Notes under the pieces: generated by a model
What the model was told of the DNA's origin: nothing
The model's input: the letters and a program-made list of their open reading frames with translations, nothing else
Database searches by the model: none
NCBI GenBank assembly: GCA_913778495.1
Contig: CAJYVD010000016.1
Span: forward strand, 1 to 64,000
Direction: 5' to 3'
Source of the DNA: an uncultured Pantoea sp.
Lineage (GTDB): Bacteria; Pseudomonadota; Gammaproteobacteria; Enterobacterales; Enterobacteriaceae
DNA: 64,000 nucleotides
Part shown: in pieces, positions 30,517-39,965 of the stretch
How the letters are laid out: each line of letters starts with the position of its first letter
How positions within the stretch are numbered: position 1 is the stretch's first letter
Position numbers and translations under genes: made by a program

Positions 30517-31194
30517 ATGAGCCAACGTAAACACGCACTGATTGTGGGCGCCTCGAAAGGCATTGGTCTGGCGGTGGTACAGCGCCTGTTGCAGGAGGGC
30601 TGGACGGTGGTGGCGACCTACCGCAGCACCGCCGTCTCTTTTCAACATCCGCAGCTGCGCTGGCTAAAACTCGACATCACCGACGCGGCTGAGCGGGCGG
30701 CGCTGATTGCCCAGCTGGGTGAAGAGACGTTTGGCGCAGTAATGATCAACGCCGGCATCTACGGGCCGCAGGTGCAAGCGATCGCGCAGGCAGACGACAA
30801 CGCGTTGACGGAACTGTTTCTCACCAACGCGGTTGCGCCAGTGCGCATGGCTGAGGCGCTGCTGCCGCGCGTGCAAGCACAGCACGGGGTGGTGGGCATC
30901 ACCACCTCACAGCTGGCGAGCCTGAGCGAAAACCCGCGCGCCGAAATCCCGCTGTATGCCGCCAGCAAGGCGGCGCTCAATATGCTGAGTCGGGCGTTGA
31001 GCACCACCTGCGACGATCCGAAAATGGCGCTGCTGTCGCTGCATCCCGGCTGGGTAAAAACCGATATGGGCGGGGAGAACGCGGCGATCACGCCTGACGT
31101 AAGCGCCGCAGGGCTGGTTGCCCAGCTACAGCGCTTTAGCGGCCAGGGCGGCCATCATTACGTGGATTACCGGGGCGAAACGCTCAGCTGGTAA
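30517..31194 (+). CDS. Short-chain dehydrogenase/reductase, substrate unknown
   Basis: A 225-residue Rossmann-fold oxidoreductase of the classical SDR type. The dinucleotide motif GASKGIG is at residue 11, the structural motif NAG near 84, the catalytic Ser in TTSQLAS and Tyr-x3-Lys in YAASK. PGWVKTDMGG follows the active site. Its size fits the C-factor/YciK-like small SDRs. GGAG lies before the ATG. A GC-rich hairpin (GGGCAGG/CCTGCCC, about 30468-30486) separates it from the small ORF upstream. The substrate cannot be inferred. Confidence 0.85.
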   Translation: MSQRKHALIVGASKGIGLAVVQRLLQEGWTVVATYRSTAVSFQHPQLRWLKLDITDAAERAALIAQLGEETFGAVMINAGIYGPQVQAIAQADDNALTELFLTNAVAPVRMAEALLPRVQAQHGVVGITTSQLASLSENPRAEIPLYAASKAALNMLSRALSTTCDDPKMALLSLHPGWVKTDMGGENAAITPDVSAAGLVAQLQRFSGQGGHHYVDYRGETLSW

Positions 31195-31199
31195 GGGCG

Positions 31200-31859
31200 T
31201 TATTCTTCATCCGGCGTGTAATACTGCACGCCGATCTCAATGCGCTCGCGTCCGCTTGCCACGCGATGGCGGTTGGTGTCGCGCAGCGAGTAGATGCAAC
31301 CGCAGTACTCCTGCTGATAGAAGCGTTCGCGCTTGCTGATCTCAATCATGCGTGACGAGCCCCCGCCTTTGCGCCAGTTAAACTCCCAGTAGAGCATATC
31401 CGGATAACGCGCTGCAGCACGCACGCCGCAGTCGTTGATCTGCTGCATATTCTTCCAGCGGGAGATGCCAAGCGAACTGGTGATCACCGGGAAGCCGTGC
31501 TCGTGGGCATAAAGGGCGGTACGCTCAAAGCGCATATCGAAGCACATGGTGCAGCGCACGCCGCGCTCCGGCTCCCACTCCATGCCGCGCGCGCGTTCGA
31601 ACCAATTATCTTTGTCGTAATCCGCATCCACAAAAGGCACGCCAAACTGCTCGGCAAAGCGGATATTCTCTTCTTTGCGCAGCTCGTACTCTCGCAGCGG
31701 ATGGATGTTCGGGTTGTAAAAGAAAATGGTGTAATCGATGCCGGAAGCCAGCATCGCTTCCATCACTTCGCCCGAACAGGGCGCGCAGCAGGAGTGCAGC
31801 AGCACTTTATTGTGGCCATTGGGCAGCGGCAGCGGTTGACGCGTGAAGGTGTCAGACAT
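31200..31859 (-). CDS. queH: Epoxyqueuosine reductase QueH
   Basis: Catalyses the last step of queuosine synthesis in tRNA, reduction of epoxyqueuosine. It is the non-cobalamin enzyme that replaces QueG. The 219-residue DUF208 protein shows the Cys motifs [11 protein letters not shown] near the N-terminus, [10 protein letters not shown] in the middle and [10 protein letters not shown] near the C-terminus, which hold a [4Fe-4S] cluster and neighbouring iron. E. coli K-12 uses QueG instead. It is convergent with the SDR gene with a 5-base gap. Confidence 0.9.
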   Translation of the reverse strand: MSDTFTRQPLPLPNGHNKVLLHSCCAPCSGEVMEAMLASGIDYTIFFYNPNIHPLREYELRKEENIRFAEQFGVPFVDADYDKDNWFERARGMEWEPERGVRCTMCFDMRFERTALYAHEHGFPVITSSLGISRWKNMQQINDCGVRAAARYPDMLYWEFNWRKGGGSSRMIEISKRERFYQQEYCGCIYSLRDTNRHRVASGRERIEIGVQYYTPDEE

Positions 31860-31931
31860 AGGAAAAACCCGTTAATCAATCGTTGCGCGAAGTGTAAAAA
31901 GATTTGGCGCTGAGCGCAAAGTTTGAGCCGT

Positions 31932-31963
31932 AAAAAGGCGAAAGGCCGCGAGCGCGGCCTTTC
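31932..31963 (-). terminator. Terminator after the repeat-rich secreted protein gene
   Basis: An inverted repeat GAAAGGCCGCG/CGCGGCCTTTC (31940-31963) is followed on the minus strand by GCC and five T's. It lies about 20 bases after the stop. Confidence 0.8.
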
Positions 31964-31981
31964 TGAGAGCTAACGTCAACC

Positions 31982-32338
31982 TTATTCGGTGACTTTTTTC
32001 TTCACGTCGCTGGCACCTTCTTTGGTTTTGTTCCAGCCTTTGGTGGCGCCTTCTTTAGTGGCATCCCACCCTTTTTCAGTGCCTTCTTTGGTTTTGTTCC
32101 AGCCTTTCTGCGCGCCTTCGCTGACTTTGCTGGAGGTGCTGTCACGCTCGCCCTGGGCCGCGTGTTTGGCTTTCAGCTTCTGCTCTTCGCCCTGATGCTG
32201 GGCCTGATGCAGTTTCTCTTTTGCCGTGTTGGCACCCGCCTCCGCGTTCGCCACGGTATCGTCAGTTGCATGTGTAGTGGCGGCAAATGCCGAAGAAGCC
32301 AGCAGCAGGGCAGATACAGCAATAATTGTCTTTTTCAT
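31982..32338 (-). CDS. Secreted hydrophilic protein with 11-residue LEA-like repeats
   Basis: A 118-residue protein with a clear signal peptide (MKKTIIAVSALLLASSAFA, cleavage after AFA), so it is periplasmic or exported. The mature protein is Lys/Glu/Ala/Gly-rich. Residues 77-110 hold three tandem 11-mers with the pattern KGWxxTKEGxx, preceded by a weaker KVSEGAQ copy. An 11-residue period in a charged helix resembles group 3 LEA (desiccation) proteins. The Trp in each repeat is unusual. There is no recognised family name, and the stress-protection role is inferred. A good stop and terminator follow. Confidence 0.75.
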   Translation of the reverse strand: MKKTIIAVSALLLASSAFAATTHATDDTVANAEAGANTAKEKLHQAQHQGEEQKLKAKHAAQGERDSTSSKVSEGAQKGWNKTKEGTEKGWDATKEGATKGWNKTKEGASDVKKKVTE

Positions 32339-32508
32339 GAATATTCCCTCATTAATCGCTCAAGTGAGATATGAGCGTAGTTAACAATGGCACGCTCGGC
32401 CAGAATCTGCTCCAGGAATAAACTTAATTAGATTAATGGCTTTTGATGCAGGAGGGCGGCGACTTTTCGCGCCAGACTCGGCTGACGCGAAAAGCGTGAG
32501 GGGGCGCG

Positions 32509-33363
32509 TTACTCGTCGTCGCGCGCCTGGGCGGCGCGCTGGCGTGCGTAGAAGTCGTCTTCGGCGGCGATGATTTCATCCAACAGCGCGCCCATATCGA
32601 CCTCGTGCGTTTCTTCTACCACGTGACCGCTCAGCGGCGTTTCCGGCGTAAGTTTGCCGTCTTCATACAGCGCCCAGATCTCTTTGCCGTAGCGCGTTTG
32701 CCGCAGCGACGGAGCGAACTGCGCGTAATACTCGGTGATGTTGGTGACATCGCGCATGAACATCGCTTGCGCGTGGTTGTTGGCGGCGGCATCCACCGCC
32801 TGGGGCAGGTCGATGATCACCGGACCTTGCGCGTCGAGCAGCACGTTAAATTCTGAGAGATCCCCGTGAACGAGGCCGGCGCACAGCATGCGCACGATAT
32901 TGCGCAGCATCAGGTTAAAGTGCGCCACCGCCGTCTCTTCCGACAGCGTAACGTCGCTCAGACGCGGTGCCACTGCGCCCTCGGCGTCGGTGATCAACTC
33001 CATGATCAGCACGCCATCCAGGCAGATAGAGGGCTGAGGCACGCGCACGCCGGCGTGCGCCAGACGAAACAGCGCATCCACTTCCGCCGTGTGCCACACC
33101 TCTTCCTGCTGCTTGCGGCCAAATTTGGAGCCTTTTTGCATGGCGCGCGCATCGCGTGAATTGCGCACTTTGCGCCCTTCCTGATACTGCACGGCCTGGC
33201 GAAAGCTGCGCTGCGAGGCTTCTTTATAGACTTTCGCGCAGTGGATAGCGTCACCGCAGCGTACGGTGTATACGTCGGCTTCTTTACCGCTTTTCAGGCG
33301 CTGAAGCACGTCGTCTATCAGGCCGTCATCGATCAGAGGTTGGAGTCTGTTTGGCGTTTTCAT
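32509..33363 (-). CDS. RIO1-family serine protein kinase
   Basis: A 284-residue atypical protein kinase. The ATP loop is SGKEADVYTV, the lysine lies in AKVYKE, the catalytic loop is GLVHGDLSEFNVLL and the metal-binding loop is IIDLPQAVD. This fits bacterial RIO1-like kinases such as PA4780. Eukaryotic relatives act in ribosome maturation. Substrates in bacteria are mostly unknown. An inverted repeat CTTTTCGCG/CGCGAAAAG (32463-32494) lies just past the stop. Confidence 0.88.
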   Translation of the reverse strand: MKTPNRLQPLIDDGLIDDVLQRLKSGKEADVYTVRCGDAIHCAKVYKEASQRSFRQAVQYQEGRKVRNSRDARAMQKGSKFGRKQQEEVWHTAEVDALFRLAHAGVRVPQPSICLDGVLIMELITDAEGAVAPRLSDVTLSEETAVAHFNLMLRNIVRMLCAGLVHGDLSEFNVLLDAQGPVIIDLPQAVDAAANNHAQAMFMRDVTNITEYYAQFAPSLRQTRYGKEIWALYEDGKLTPETPLSGHVVEETHEVDMGALLDEIIAAEDDFYARQRAAQARDDE

Positions 33364-33682
33364 TTCGGCTTTATACCGTATTTAAGCGCTTTTTCGAATG
33401 AAAAAAGCGGGTATTTCACGCGCAAGGTCAGTACGACCTGACGCTGCATGGGATCGCGAAGCCCCCACAGAGCGATGCCAGCCAGTGCCTATCGAACAAA
33501 TTCGTCAGCATGGCGAGCAATCCTGGCGCCTCACGGTATAAACTAGGCGCAACGTTAGCACTAACGTATTCATTTTACTGGCGGTTCAGGGCAAGGCGCG
33601 CCTTATCGCCAGCGCCTGACGCATGTGGCTATGCTACAGTATCGTGGCGCTATTTTTCATGGTTTTTCAAAGGTACCGAATA
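33364..33682. other. Divergent promoter gap between RIO kinase and hemH
   Basis: A 319-base stretch without a supported gene. It must hold the promoters of both divergent neighbours. I see no recognisable operator or RNA. Confidence 0.5.
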
Positions 33683-34645
33683 ATGACGACGAAACCGGGT
33701 GTGTTACTTGTTAACCTTGGAACACCAACCGAACCGACCCCGCAGGCCGTAAAAAAATTCCTCTCTAAGTTTTTGCACGATTACCGGGTAGTGGATCTGC
33801 CACGCATCATTTGGTGCCCGATTCTGCACGGCGCAATCATTCCTCTGCGTGCCAAACGCGTCGCCAAAGCCTATGCCTCAATTTGGATGGAGGAAGGCTC
33901 CCCGCTGATGGTTTACAGCGTCCGCCAGGCGCGCATGCTGGCCCAAGAGACCGGCTTGCCGGTGGCGCTCGGTATGAGCTACGGCGAGCCCTCGATTGGC
34001 GGCGCGATTGACGAGCTGTTGGCGAAAGGCGTAGATCGCATCATCGTGATCCCGCTCTATCCACAGTTCTCCTCTTCCACGGTGTCTTCAGTGTGGGACA
34101 GCGTAAGCCGCCACCTGCAAACCATGAAAAATCGCTACACCCCGGCGATCAGCTTTATTAACGATTACGCCGATCATCCGGCGTATATCGAAGGATTACG
34201 CGCTTCGGTGGAAGCCTCGTTTGCAGCGAACGGCGTGCCGGATGCGCTGCTGGTTTCCTATCACGGCATTCCGGTGCGCTTTGAGAAAGAGGGCGATAAC
34301 TACCGCGAGCGCTGTGAGTTAACCACCAAGCTGCTGATTGAGGCGCTGAATATGCCGTCGGTGAAGATCATGATGACCTTCCAGTCACGCTTTGGCCGCG
34401 AGCCGTGGCTGACGCCGTTCACCGACGAAACCATTCAAGGCCTGCCCGCCCAAGGGATTAAACGCCTGCAGGTGATCAGCCCCGGCTTCGCCGCCGATTG
34501 CCTGGAAACCCTGGAAGAGCTGGACGAGCAAAACCGCGAATTCTTCATGCACGCGGGCGGAACGTCGTTCCACTATATTACAGCCTTGAACGACACCCCT
34601 GCGCATATCGAACTGCTGCGCCAGTTGGCGGAAGGGGCGAAGTGA
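33683..34645 (+). CDS. hemH: Ferrochelatase
   Basis: Inserts Fe2+ into protoporphyrin IX in the last step of heme synthesis. It has 320 residues, equal to E. coli HemH. Active-site His is in [24 protein letters not shown] and [14 protein letters not shown], carrying the conserved Glu, are intact. The frame opens at 33623. The ATG at 33683 gives the family start [18 protein letters not shown] and has AAAGG upstream. In E. coli hemH lies next to adk, so this is either a relocated or a second copy. The stop is followed directly by nine G's (34646-34654). Confidence 0.94.
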   Translation: MTTKPGVLLVNLGTPTEPTPQAVKKFLSKFLHDYRVVDLPRIIWCPILHGAIIPLRAKRVAKAYASIWMEEGSPLMVYSVRQARMLAQETGLPVALGMSYGEPSIGGAIDELLAKGVDRIIVIPLYPQFSSSTVSSVWDSVSRHLQTMKNRYTPAISFINDYADHPAYIEGLRASVEASFAANGVPDALLVSYHGIPVRFEKEGDNYRERCELTTKLLIEALNMPSVKIMMTFQSRFGREPWLTPFTDETIQGLPAQGIKRLQVISPGFAADCLETLEELDEQNREFFMHAGGTSFHYITALNDTPAHIELLRQLAEGAK

Positions 34646-34731
34646 GGGGGGGGGATGCGATATTTAGGTAAAAGAATGGTGGATTGAGCCGTCCTGAATA
34701 AGTGGTAGTGCAGTGCGCGCTGTATTGAGGT

Positions 34732-34767
34732 AAAACGCCTTCTTGGGAGATCGGGGAGGCGTTTTTT
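34732..34767 (+). terminator. Terminator after hemH, at the left edge of the integrated element
   Basis: The arms AAAACGCCT and AGGCGTTTT form a 9-bp stem with a 16-base loop and a six-T tail. It can end hemH transcription. It lies immediately before the ssrA-like repeat. Confidence 0.8.
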
Positions 34768-34793
34768 ATTTGGATTGGCTGGCGGAGTCTGAA
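34768..34793 (+). repeat. Candidate attL: diverged copy of the ssrA 3' end
   Basis: GCTGGCGG-AGT-TGAA of the ssrA end (45687-45713, plus strand) recurs here in the same orientation as GCTGGCGGAGTCTGAA. It is preceded by ATTT(T)GG in both. There are about 22 matches over 27 aligned positions with two small gaps. It lies on the far side of the element, where a duplicated attachment core is expected. The divergence means the element is old or the core is shorter. Confidence 0.5.
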
Positions 34794-34848
34794 TTGGTTT
34801 TTTAATTCATTGAATTTACTTTGGTAACTACTAGTTCAACTTTTCGCT

Positions 34849-34872
34849 GGTGCCTATTTGGGTGCCTAAAAG
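34849..34872 (+). repeat. Left integrase arm-type repeats
   Basis: GGTGCCTA (34849) and GGTGCCTAAAAG (34861) are 12 bp apart. The same pair with the same spacing and orientation occurs beside the integrase (45537 and 45549). These are probably arm sites of the element's recombinase. Confidence 0.75.
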
Positions 34873-34914
34873 TTTTTTCTCCCCTTGTTTTGTACTAGGC
34901 ATTGCGACGACTCC

Positions 34915-36234
34915 TTAAGCCCAATTCCGCAGCGACTTGACTGCAGCATCCATTTTTTTTAACAGTGAACGCAGCGGCGGGCAGTCGGGGTAGTGCTGGT
35001 TCAGCAGCGTCCTTGCTTTCGTTAGACTTTCAGCATGGCGTTCCCGCTCAATTTCAGGGAGTGATCGAGAAAACGTTGAGCCGGACTCGTGATAATACAA
35101 CTCGAAAAACTGCTCGTTCGGCAGTTCTGCGTAGTTGTATTCACGCTGCACCCATTCGTCGAGTTCGCAGCGGATCGCACTAACACGGTTGTAGACACCC
35201 TTGCGGTGATAGGTGGCCACCAGAACTGATTTCAGCAGCCGTCCGACTTCAGCATGCGCTTCGATCGACATCCGTCCCTTCGGGCGGCGTTGCGGACCGA
35301 CAAAGGTCTGCACGTAGCCGACCGAATTGCGTTGGCCATTCGACTTAGGCGGTGTTTTCTGCTTGTCCTTCTTGGTTTCCGCCTTGGCGATGGTACCGGG
35401 ACTCACGAAATACGGCAGCGTTGGTGCGGATTCGCCTCCCCATGCAGATTCCACGATAGGTGCTGGCAATCTGTCCAGCGCAGCGGCGATGGGCTGCAGC
35501 GGGATGCCCTTCGTCTCATCGGCAACTAAGTAGAGGCGCGAGCCGCCATCTGGTGCGTACATACCGGCCCATTCAGGCTTGACGATGGTGAAGCCGTGCC
35601 GCTGTGCCCAATCTTCGCGCTCCTGGACCTTGTTCTCGACGGCCTTCTCGTAAGGCTCATCCGCAAACAGATAACACTTCGTCTCGCGGTCATACCAGAT
35701 GCTGTAGTGATCGTGGCCGGGGATAGCGTTGCTCGAACGACCACCTGGAAAGGCTCGGCTGTGGCTCTTGGATGGACGCAACTTCGTTGCGTCCATGAAA
35801 TGCAAGGCACGTGCCGCAGCGCAAACTGTGCGCCGTGCCTCGGACTGAGTACGCAGCAGATGCTCGCGTGCTAGATGGTCTGGCCCCTCTGCACGGAAAT
35901 TCATCAATGCGCGATGATTCTGGAGTTGAAGAGGGATAATCAGCTCAGCCCAAGGCGCGGTCAACCAGATGGTCAACGTCTCACGTCCGCTTCCATTGCT
36001 CTTGCGGTCCTTCCAGTATGCGGTCAGGAAGGTACAGTAGCCGGGGCGTGGGCGCTCCGCTTTGGGGGCTGCTGCTCGCAGCACATTGCTGGCATGACGA
36101 AAATTCTGGAATCCCGCTGTCTGTGCGGCATAGTCCAAAGCTCGGAAGTGTTGGATACCCCGCTCGCTCTTGAGCGATTTGGCAAGGCGTTTGATACCGT
36201 CCAGGGTGGACGGTCGAATAGCTTCACTCGACAT
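34915..36234 (-). CDS. Large island protein of unknown function (possibly DUF5623)
   Basis: A 439-residue soluble protein with no signal or TM segment. The N-terminal 60 residues (STLDGIKRLAKSLKSERGIQ, then ALDYAAQTAGFQNFRHASNVL) resemble a helical domain I associate with DUF5623 proteins of mobile elements. The name is uncertain. The middle has a YSIWYDRETKCYLFADEPYEKAV segment, and a Lys-rich linker (KAETKKDKQKTPPKSNGQRN) leads to a helical C-terminal part. The ATG at 36234 has GGGAGAA upstream. It is the leftmost cargo gene and reads toward the left end of the element. Confidence 0.7.
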   Translation of the reverse strand: MSSEAIRPSTLDGIKRLAKSLKSERGIQHFRALDYAAQTAGFQNFRHASNVLRAAAPKAERPRPGYCTFLTAYWKDRKSNGSGRETLTIWLTAPWAELIIPLQLQNHRALMNFRAEGPDHLAREHLLRTQSEARRTVCAAARALHFMDATKLRPSKSHSRAFPGGRSSNAIPGHDHYSIWYDRETKCYLFADEPYEKAVENKVQEREDWAQRHGFTIVKPEWAGMYAPDGGSRLYLVADETKGIPLQPIAAALDRLPAPIVESAWGGESAPTLPYFVSPGTIAKAETKKDKQKTPPKSNGQRNSVGYVQTFVGPQRRPKGRMSIEAHAEVGRLLKSVLVATYHRKGVYNRVSAIRCELDEWVQREYNYAELPNEQFFELYYHESGSTFSRSLPEIERERHAESLTKARTLLNQHYPDCPPLRSLLKKMDAAVKSLRNWA

Positions 36235-36579
36235 GACAGTTCTCCCGGTTCATGACGAAACGTCACCCGTCTGCCGCTTCTCGAACCTGAACGTGACATG
36301 TACAGGAAGAGAGGGAAGTACCGGCAGTGCTGTCAACAGCTTTGCTATGACGGGTGGCAGGCTTCTGCCCGAAGCCTTGCCATTAGTATCCCACAAACCC
36401 GGGCAATTGGCGAAAGCTAAATATCATGGTAATGTCAAAACTGGTTGCAGTCCCTAGCCGTATGAGCCCTTCGGGGTACGACGAAGACGGAGTATTTCTG
36501 TGCCATACCCATTCCATGTTTGATTTCTTAGGTGGCCCGCAAAGCCTGCACCGGCTCGACGCCCGATGGAGATCAATCT
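36235..36579. other. Gap upstream of the unknown island gene and the chimeric pseudogene
   Basis: A 345-base stretch. Overlapping small frames exist on both strands, but none has a credible start or recognisable product. It probably holds the promoter of the leftward 439-residue gene. Confidence 0.4.
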
Positions 36580-37289
<710 letters not shown>

Positions 37290-37472
37290 TGAGCGGCTAA
37301 AGACAGTTGCTATGCTCAAAACTATAGGGCAGGGCAGTCCAGTCCACCTATTCTTTTTGCGGTCTATTTTCAATAGAACTTTAAATTACTCATATTTACT
37401 TTTCTATTGCCGATAACTTTAGTATCAAATTCACGTCATAAAAATACTGATGCCTGGCATGCAAGGGATAAC

Positions 37473-38363
37473 ATGGAACTGATCGATTACGATAAAAATG
37501 CACTTCAGCAAATTCGCGACTGGAAAAACCCACAGCGCGGTTTTCTGGCTAAATCATTTGAATTAATCAGTAAACCTCTAAACAGCGCCGGAGAGTTGGT
37601 TCTTTCAACACCTGTCGTCGGCGAAGCCATTCAATCTTCTGTGCAGGGGCTAGTGGGAGTTTGTAACGATGCCGCGCTGTGGTCAGTGCGACCAGAAGCG
37701 ATTTTCGAAGAGTTCCGTAACGACGGCCATATCCATATCAATCACTACGAAGATATTGAAACGTTGCGTCTTGAGGACATCGATAAAACCGTCGGCTGGC
37801 TGGCAGCCAAATACAAGGGCATCGCATTGGCGGAAGGCGCAGGCGCTGGCGTGATGGGGATTGCAGGAATTGCCATCGATATACCTACCCTCATTACATT
37901 GAATCTGCGAGCCATCGGGGAATATGCAACGTATTACGGTTTCGATATCACCCGTCAGGAAGAACGACTTTTTGCCTTTAACATATTGGGGCTCTCTTCT
38001 GCTTCATCAACTATGGCGAAAAACGTCGCCATGGCGCAACTGGTAAAAATATCGCAGCAGGTCGCCAAGAAAGTAGTCTGGGAAGAATTGGAAAAACAAG
38101 TATTTGTGAAGATTATTAAGCAAATTGCCAACAGCCTGGGGATTCGTCTCACCAAAGCAAAACTGGCCCAAGCGATTCCTATCGCAGGGGCGGGCGTTGG
38201 CGGTGGTTATAACGCCTATTTCACTAGTAACGTCTGTGATGCGGCCTACCACCTTTATCGCGAGCGTTTCTTAGCAATAAAATACGATCCGTCTGTGATT
38301 GATGTCACGGTAAAACCTGCGGATGGTTTTTTTCCCGGCGATGGCGAGCCGGCTTTCGAATGA
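37473..38363 (+). CDS. EcsC family protein
   Basis: A 296-residue protein with the EcsC domain (Pfam EcsC). An N-terminal helical region (DYDKNALQQIRDWKNP) is followed by the conserved glycine-rich amphipathic segment GIALAEGAGAGVMGIAGIAIDIPTLITLNLRAIGEYATYYGFDI. A second glycine-rich stretch (AIPIAGAGVGGGYNAYFT) precedes the C-terminal DAAYHLYRERFL. The biochemical role of EcsC proteins is unknown. The start at 37473 is chosen for AAGGGAT upstream; the frame opens at 37407. It lies between the IS110 remnant and a convergent nuclease-like gene. Confidence 0.82.
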   Translation: MELIDYDKNALQQIRDWKNPQRGFLAKSFELISKPLNSAGELVLSTPVVGEAIQSSVQGLVGVCNDAALWSVRPEAIFEEFRNDGHIHINHYEDIETLRLEDIDKTVGWLAAKYKGIALAEGAGAGVMGIAGIAIDIPTLITLNLRAIGEYATYYGFDITRQEERLFAFNILGLSSASSTMAKNVAMAQLVKISQQVAKKVVWEELEKQVFVKIIKQIANSLGIRLTKAKLAQAIPIAGAGVGGGYNAYFTSNVCDAAYHLYRERFLAIKYDPSVIDVTVKPADGFFPGDGEPAFE

Positions 38364-38366
38364 GTA

Positions 38367-38393
38367 AAAACGGGTCGTCCTTCGACCCATTTT
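38367..38393. terminator. Bidirectional terminator after the EcsC gene
   Basis: The stem GGGTCG/CGACCC with a 5-base loop is bordered by AAAA and TTTT. It sits directly after the stop of the EcsC gene and can also serve the convergent gene at 38667. Confidence 0.75.
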
Positions 38394-38500
38394 ACCGTCT
38401 CAAAGCCTGATTTCAGAAACGATAAGTGAATCTGGATAGCCACGGGTTTAGCAGACACATCATCAATCATCTTTCAACTTGTTGGCGAAAAATACCAACT

Positions 38501-38547
38501 TCCGTTTTTGGCACTTAACGGACCGCTGCGAAGGTCTGCTGTGAGCG
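38501..38547. repeat. Degenerate intergenic repeat, copy 1
   Basis: TTTTTGGCACTTAACGGA followed by GCTGTGAGCG (38538). It is related to a segment at 39966-40022 in the same orientation. It lies in the 303-base gap 38364-38666, which otherwise holds only the EcsC terminator. Confidence 0.5.
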
Positions 38548-38666
38548 AAAAACGGACTATTTTGCAAAATTAATGAGTTTGGCAAAGGTTGTGCTTGAAC
38601 TACTGTATTAAGCGGCGAGGTTATCTCGCGCACTTATGTGTGTCGGGAATAGATATCGATCTTCTC

Positions 38667-39857
38667 TCATTTCTGGGAATTGAACGGTGTTTCATCCGGT
38701 CCGTGAGTCATGACCAGTAACAGTGGAACATGACTGCTTGGTAAATTGCTTGGTGAGTCTTGTAATCTGTTTACAGGGGGAACATCAGCCGCATCTCTCC
38801 CTCGTATATATGATCCTAATTCTATGTGTTTCAGGATCTCGTTTGTTAATACGAAGTTCGTCAACTCTGTATGCCCAGCAGCTGCCGCAACAAATTCATA
38901 TATCTCTTCCAATGAGGCATGAAAGAGCATGGGTACCCCCGAGAGATAATTCAGGTTTTGACCGCGGAGGTGCGAATCGACGACTCCTTGACTCGCGAGC
39001 TTATAGACATAATCGCTCTTGTCGGAAAAGGCAAAGGACAGCATTTGATTGATAAAAAGAGACCAGTGGTCAGATGTCGGTGAAACCACCCCGGGCTGAA
39101 AAGATCTTCCTTTTTTTCCAAGAAGAAAATCACAAAACGTGTTACTGAAATCTGTTTTGCAATCGACTCCTTTTTTAGCGGGACTCGGTACTGGCGGGCA
39201 AATCCCCGAGGACCAAGTTGATGCGTTGGGATAGTTCTTTTTCACGAATCTGAAGTCAGGGCCATTACTGATGGCTGCTGTCCACTGATAAGGATTGGTA
39301 AATGGGGTGCAGTAGGCATGTCCCTTAAAAATCGTCAAATATTCCGCCCCTTCTGTTGCTGATTGTGCGTTAACACTCGGATTTTGAAAATTCCAGGATG
39401 GAGTAACTTTATCTGGCTGCCGATCCAAGCGCGTTTCCCCTGTAAACTCTGGCCATGATTGATAAAGTTCAAACTGTATTTCTTCGGTACCATTTGCTAA
39501 AGACCCGGTACGTGAAGTTCTCGTTTTCTTCGCCTGAAAAAGAATAGCGCGACCACTGGCTGGCTTTAATGGAGATGAGAAGTGCTGATGAACAATCAAC
39601 AAGTCGCCGATTTCAACAGACTTTGTTTTACCTTTTATTAAAACCTTAGGTGTCTGATGAGTAAATATTCCCCGTACGAGAACCTTAGTTGACGGTGATA
39701 CGTATTTTCGAAGTATGTCCCTGAGTCCTAGATACGTCTCGTTGCTCAGAAATGCACTCACTAGAGCTGGTTCATCGGGGGGGTTAGGGGCAGAGATCCG
39801 CCATGCATTCCCGTGACACATATTGAGGTAAATACGAATTTCATCTTCTAATGTCAT
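38667..39857 (-). CDS. Island protein of unknown function with a possible PD-(D/E)xK core
   Basis: A 396-residue soluble protein that I cannot name. Residues 83-112 read IGDLLIVHQHF...GRAILFQAKKTR. An acidic residue (D85) in a strand, then a beta strand ending Q108-A-K110, is the spacing of a PD-(D/E)xK nuclease with the QxK variant. The next segment, IQFELYQSWPEFTG, is a conserved-looking helix/strand. The C-terminal 250 residues have no motif I recognise, though Cys residues at CKTDFSNTFCDFLLG could bind metal. The Shine-Dalgarno is weak (GAGAAA). If the core is real it would be a nuclease, plausible in a defence setting. Confidence 0.65.
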   Translation of the reverse strand: MTLEDEIRIYLNMCHGNAWRISAPNPPDEPALVSAFLSNETYLGLRDILRKYVSPSTKVLVRGIFTHQTPKVLIKGKTKSVEIGDLLIVHQHFSSPLKPASGRAILFQAKKTRTSRTGSLANGTEEIQFELYQSWPEFTGETRLDRQPDKVTPSWNFQNPSVNAQSATEGAEYLTIFKGHAYCTPFTNPYQWTAAISNGPDFRFVKKNYPNASTWSSGICPPVPSPAKKGVDCKTDFSNTFCDFLLGKKGRSFQPGVVSPTSDHWSLFINQMLSFAFSDKSDYVYKLASQGVVDSHLRGQNLNYLSGVPMLFHASLEEIYEFVAAAAGHTELTNFVLTNEILKHIELGSYIRGRDAADVPPVNRLQDSPSNLPSSHVPLLLVMTHGPDETPFNSQK

Positions 39858-39965
39858 TTGTTTTTTTTCTCTGTGTAAGTTTTAAATTACTTCCCCAACA
39901 TCTAGCCCAAGAGCCTGCACGTGTGACCTGCGCCCCCATGATTAACATATCTCAATGTTATCAAT

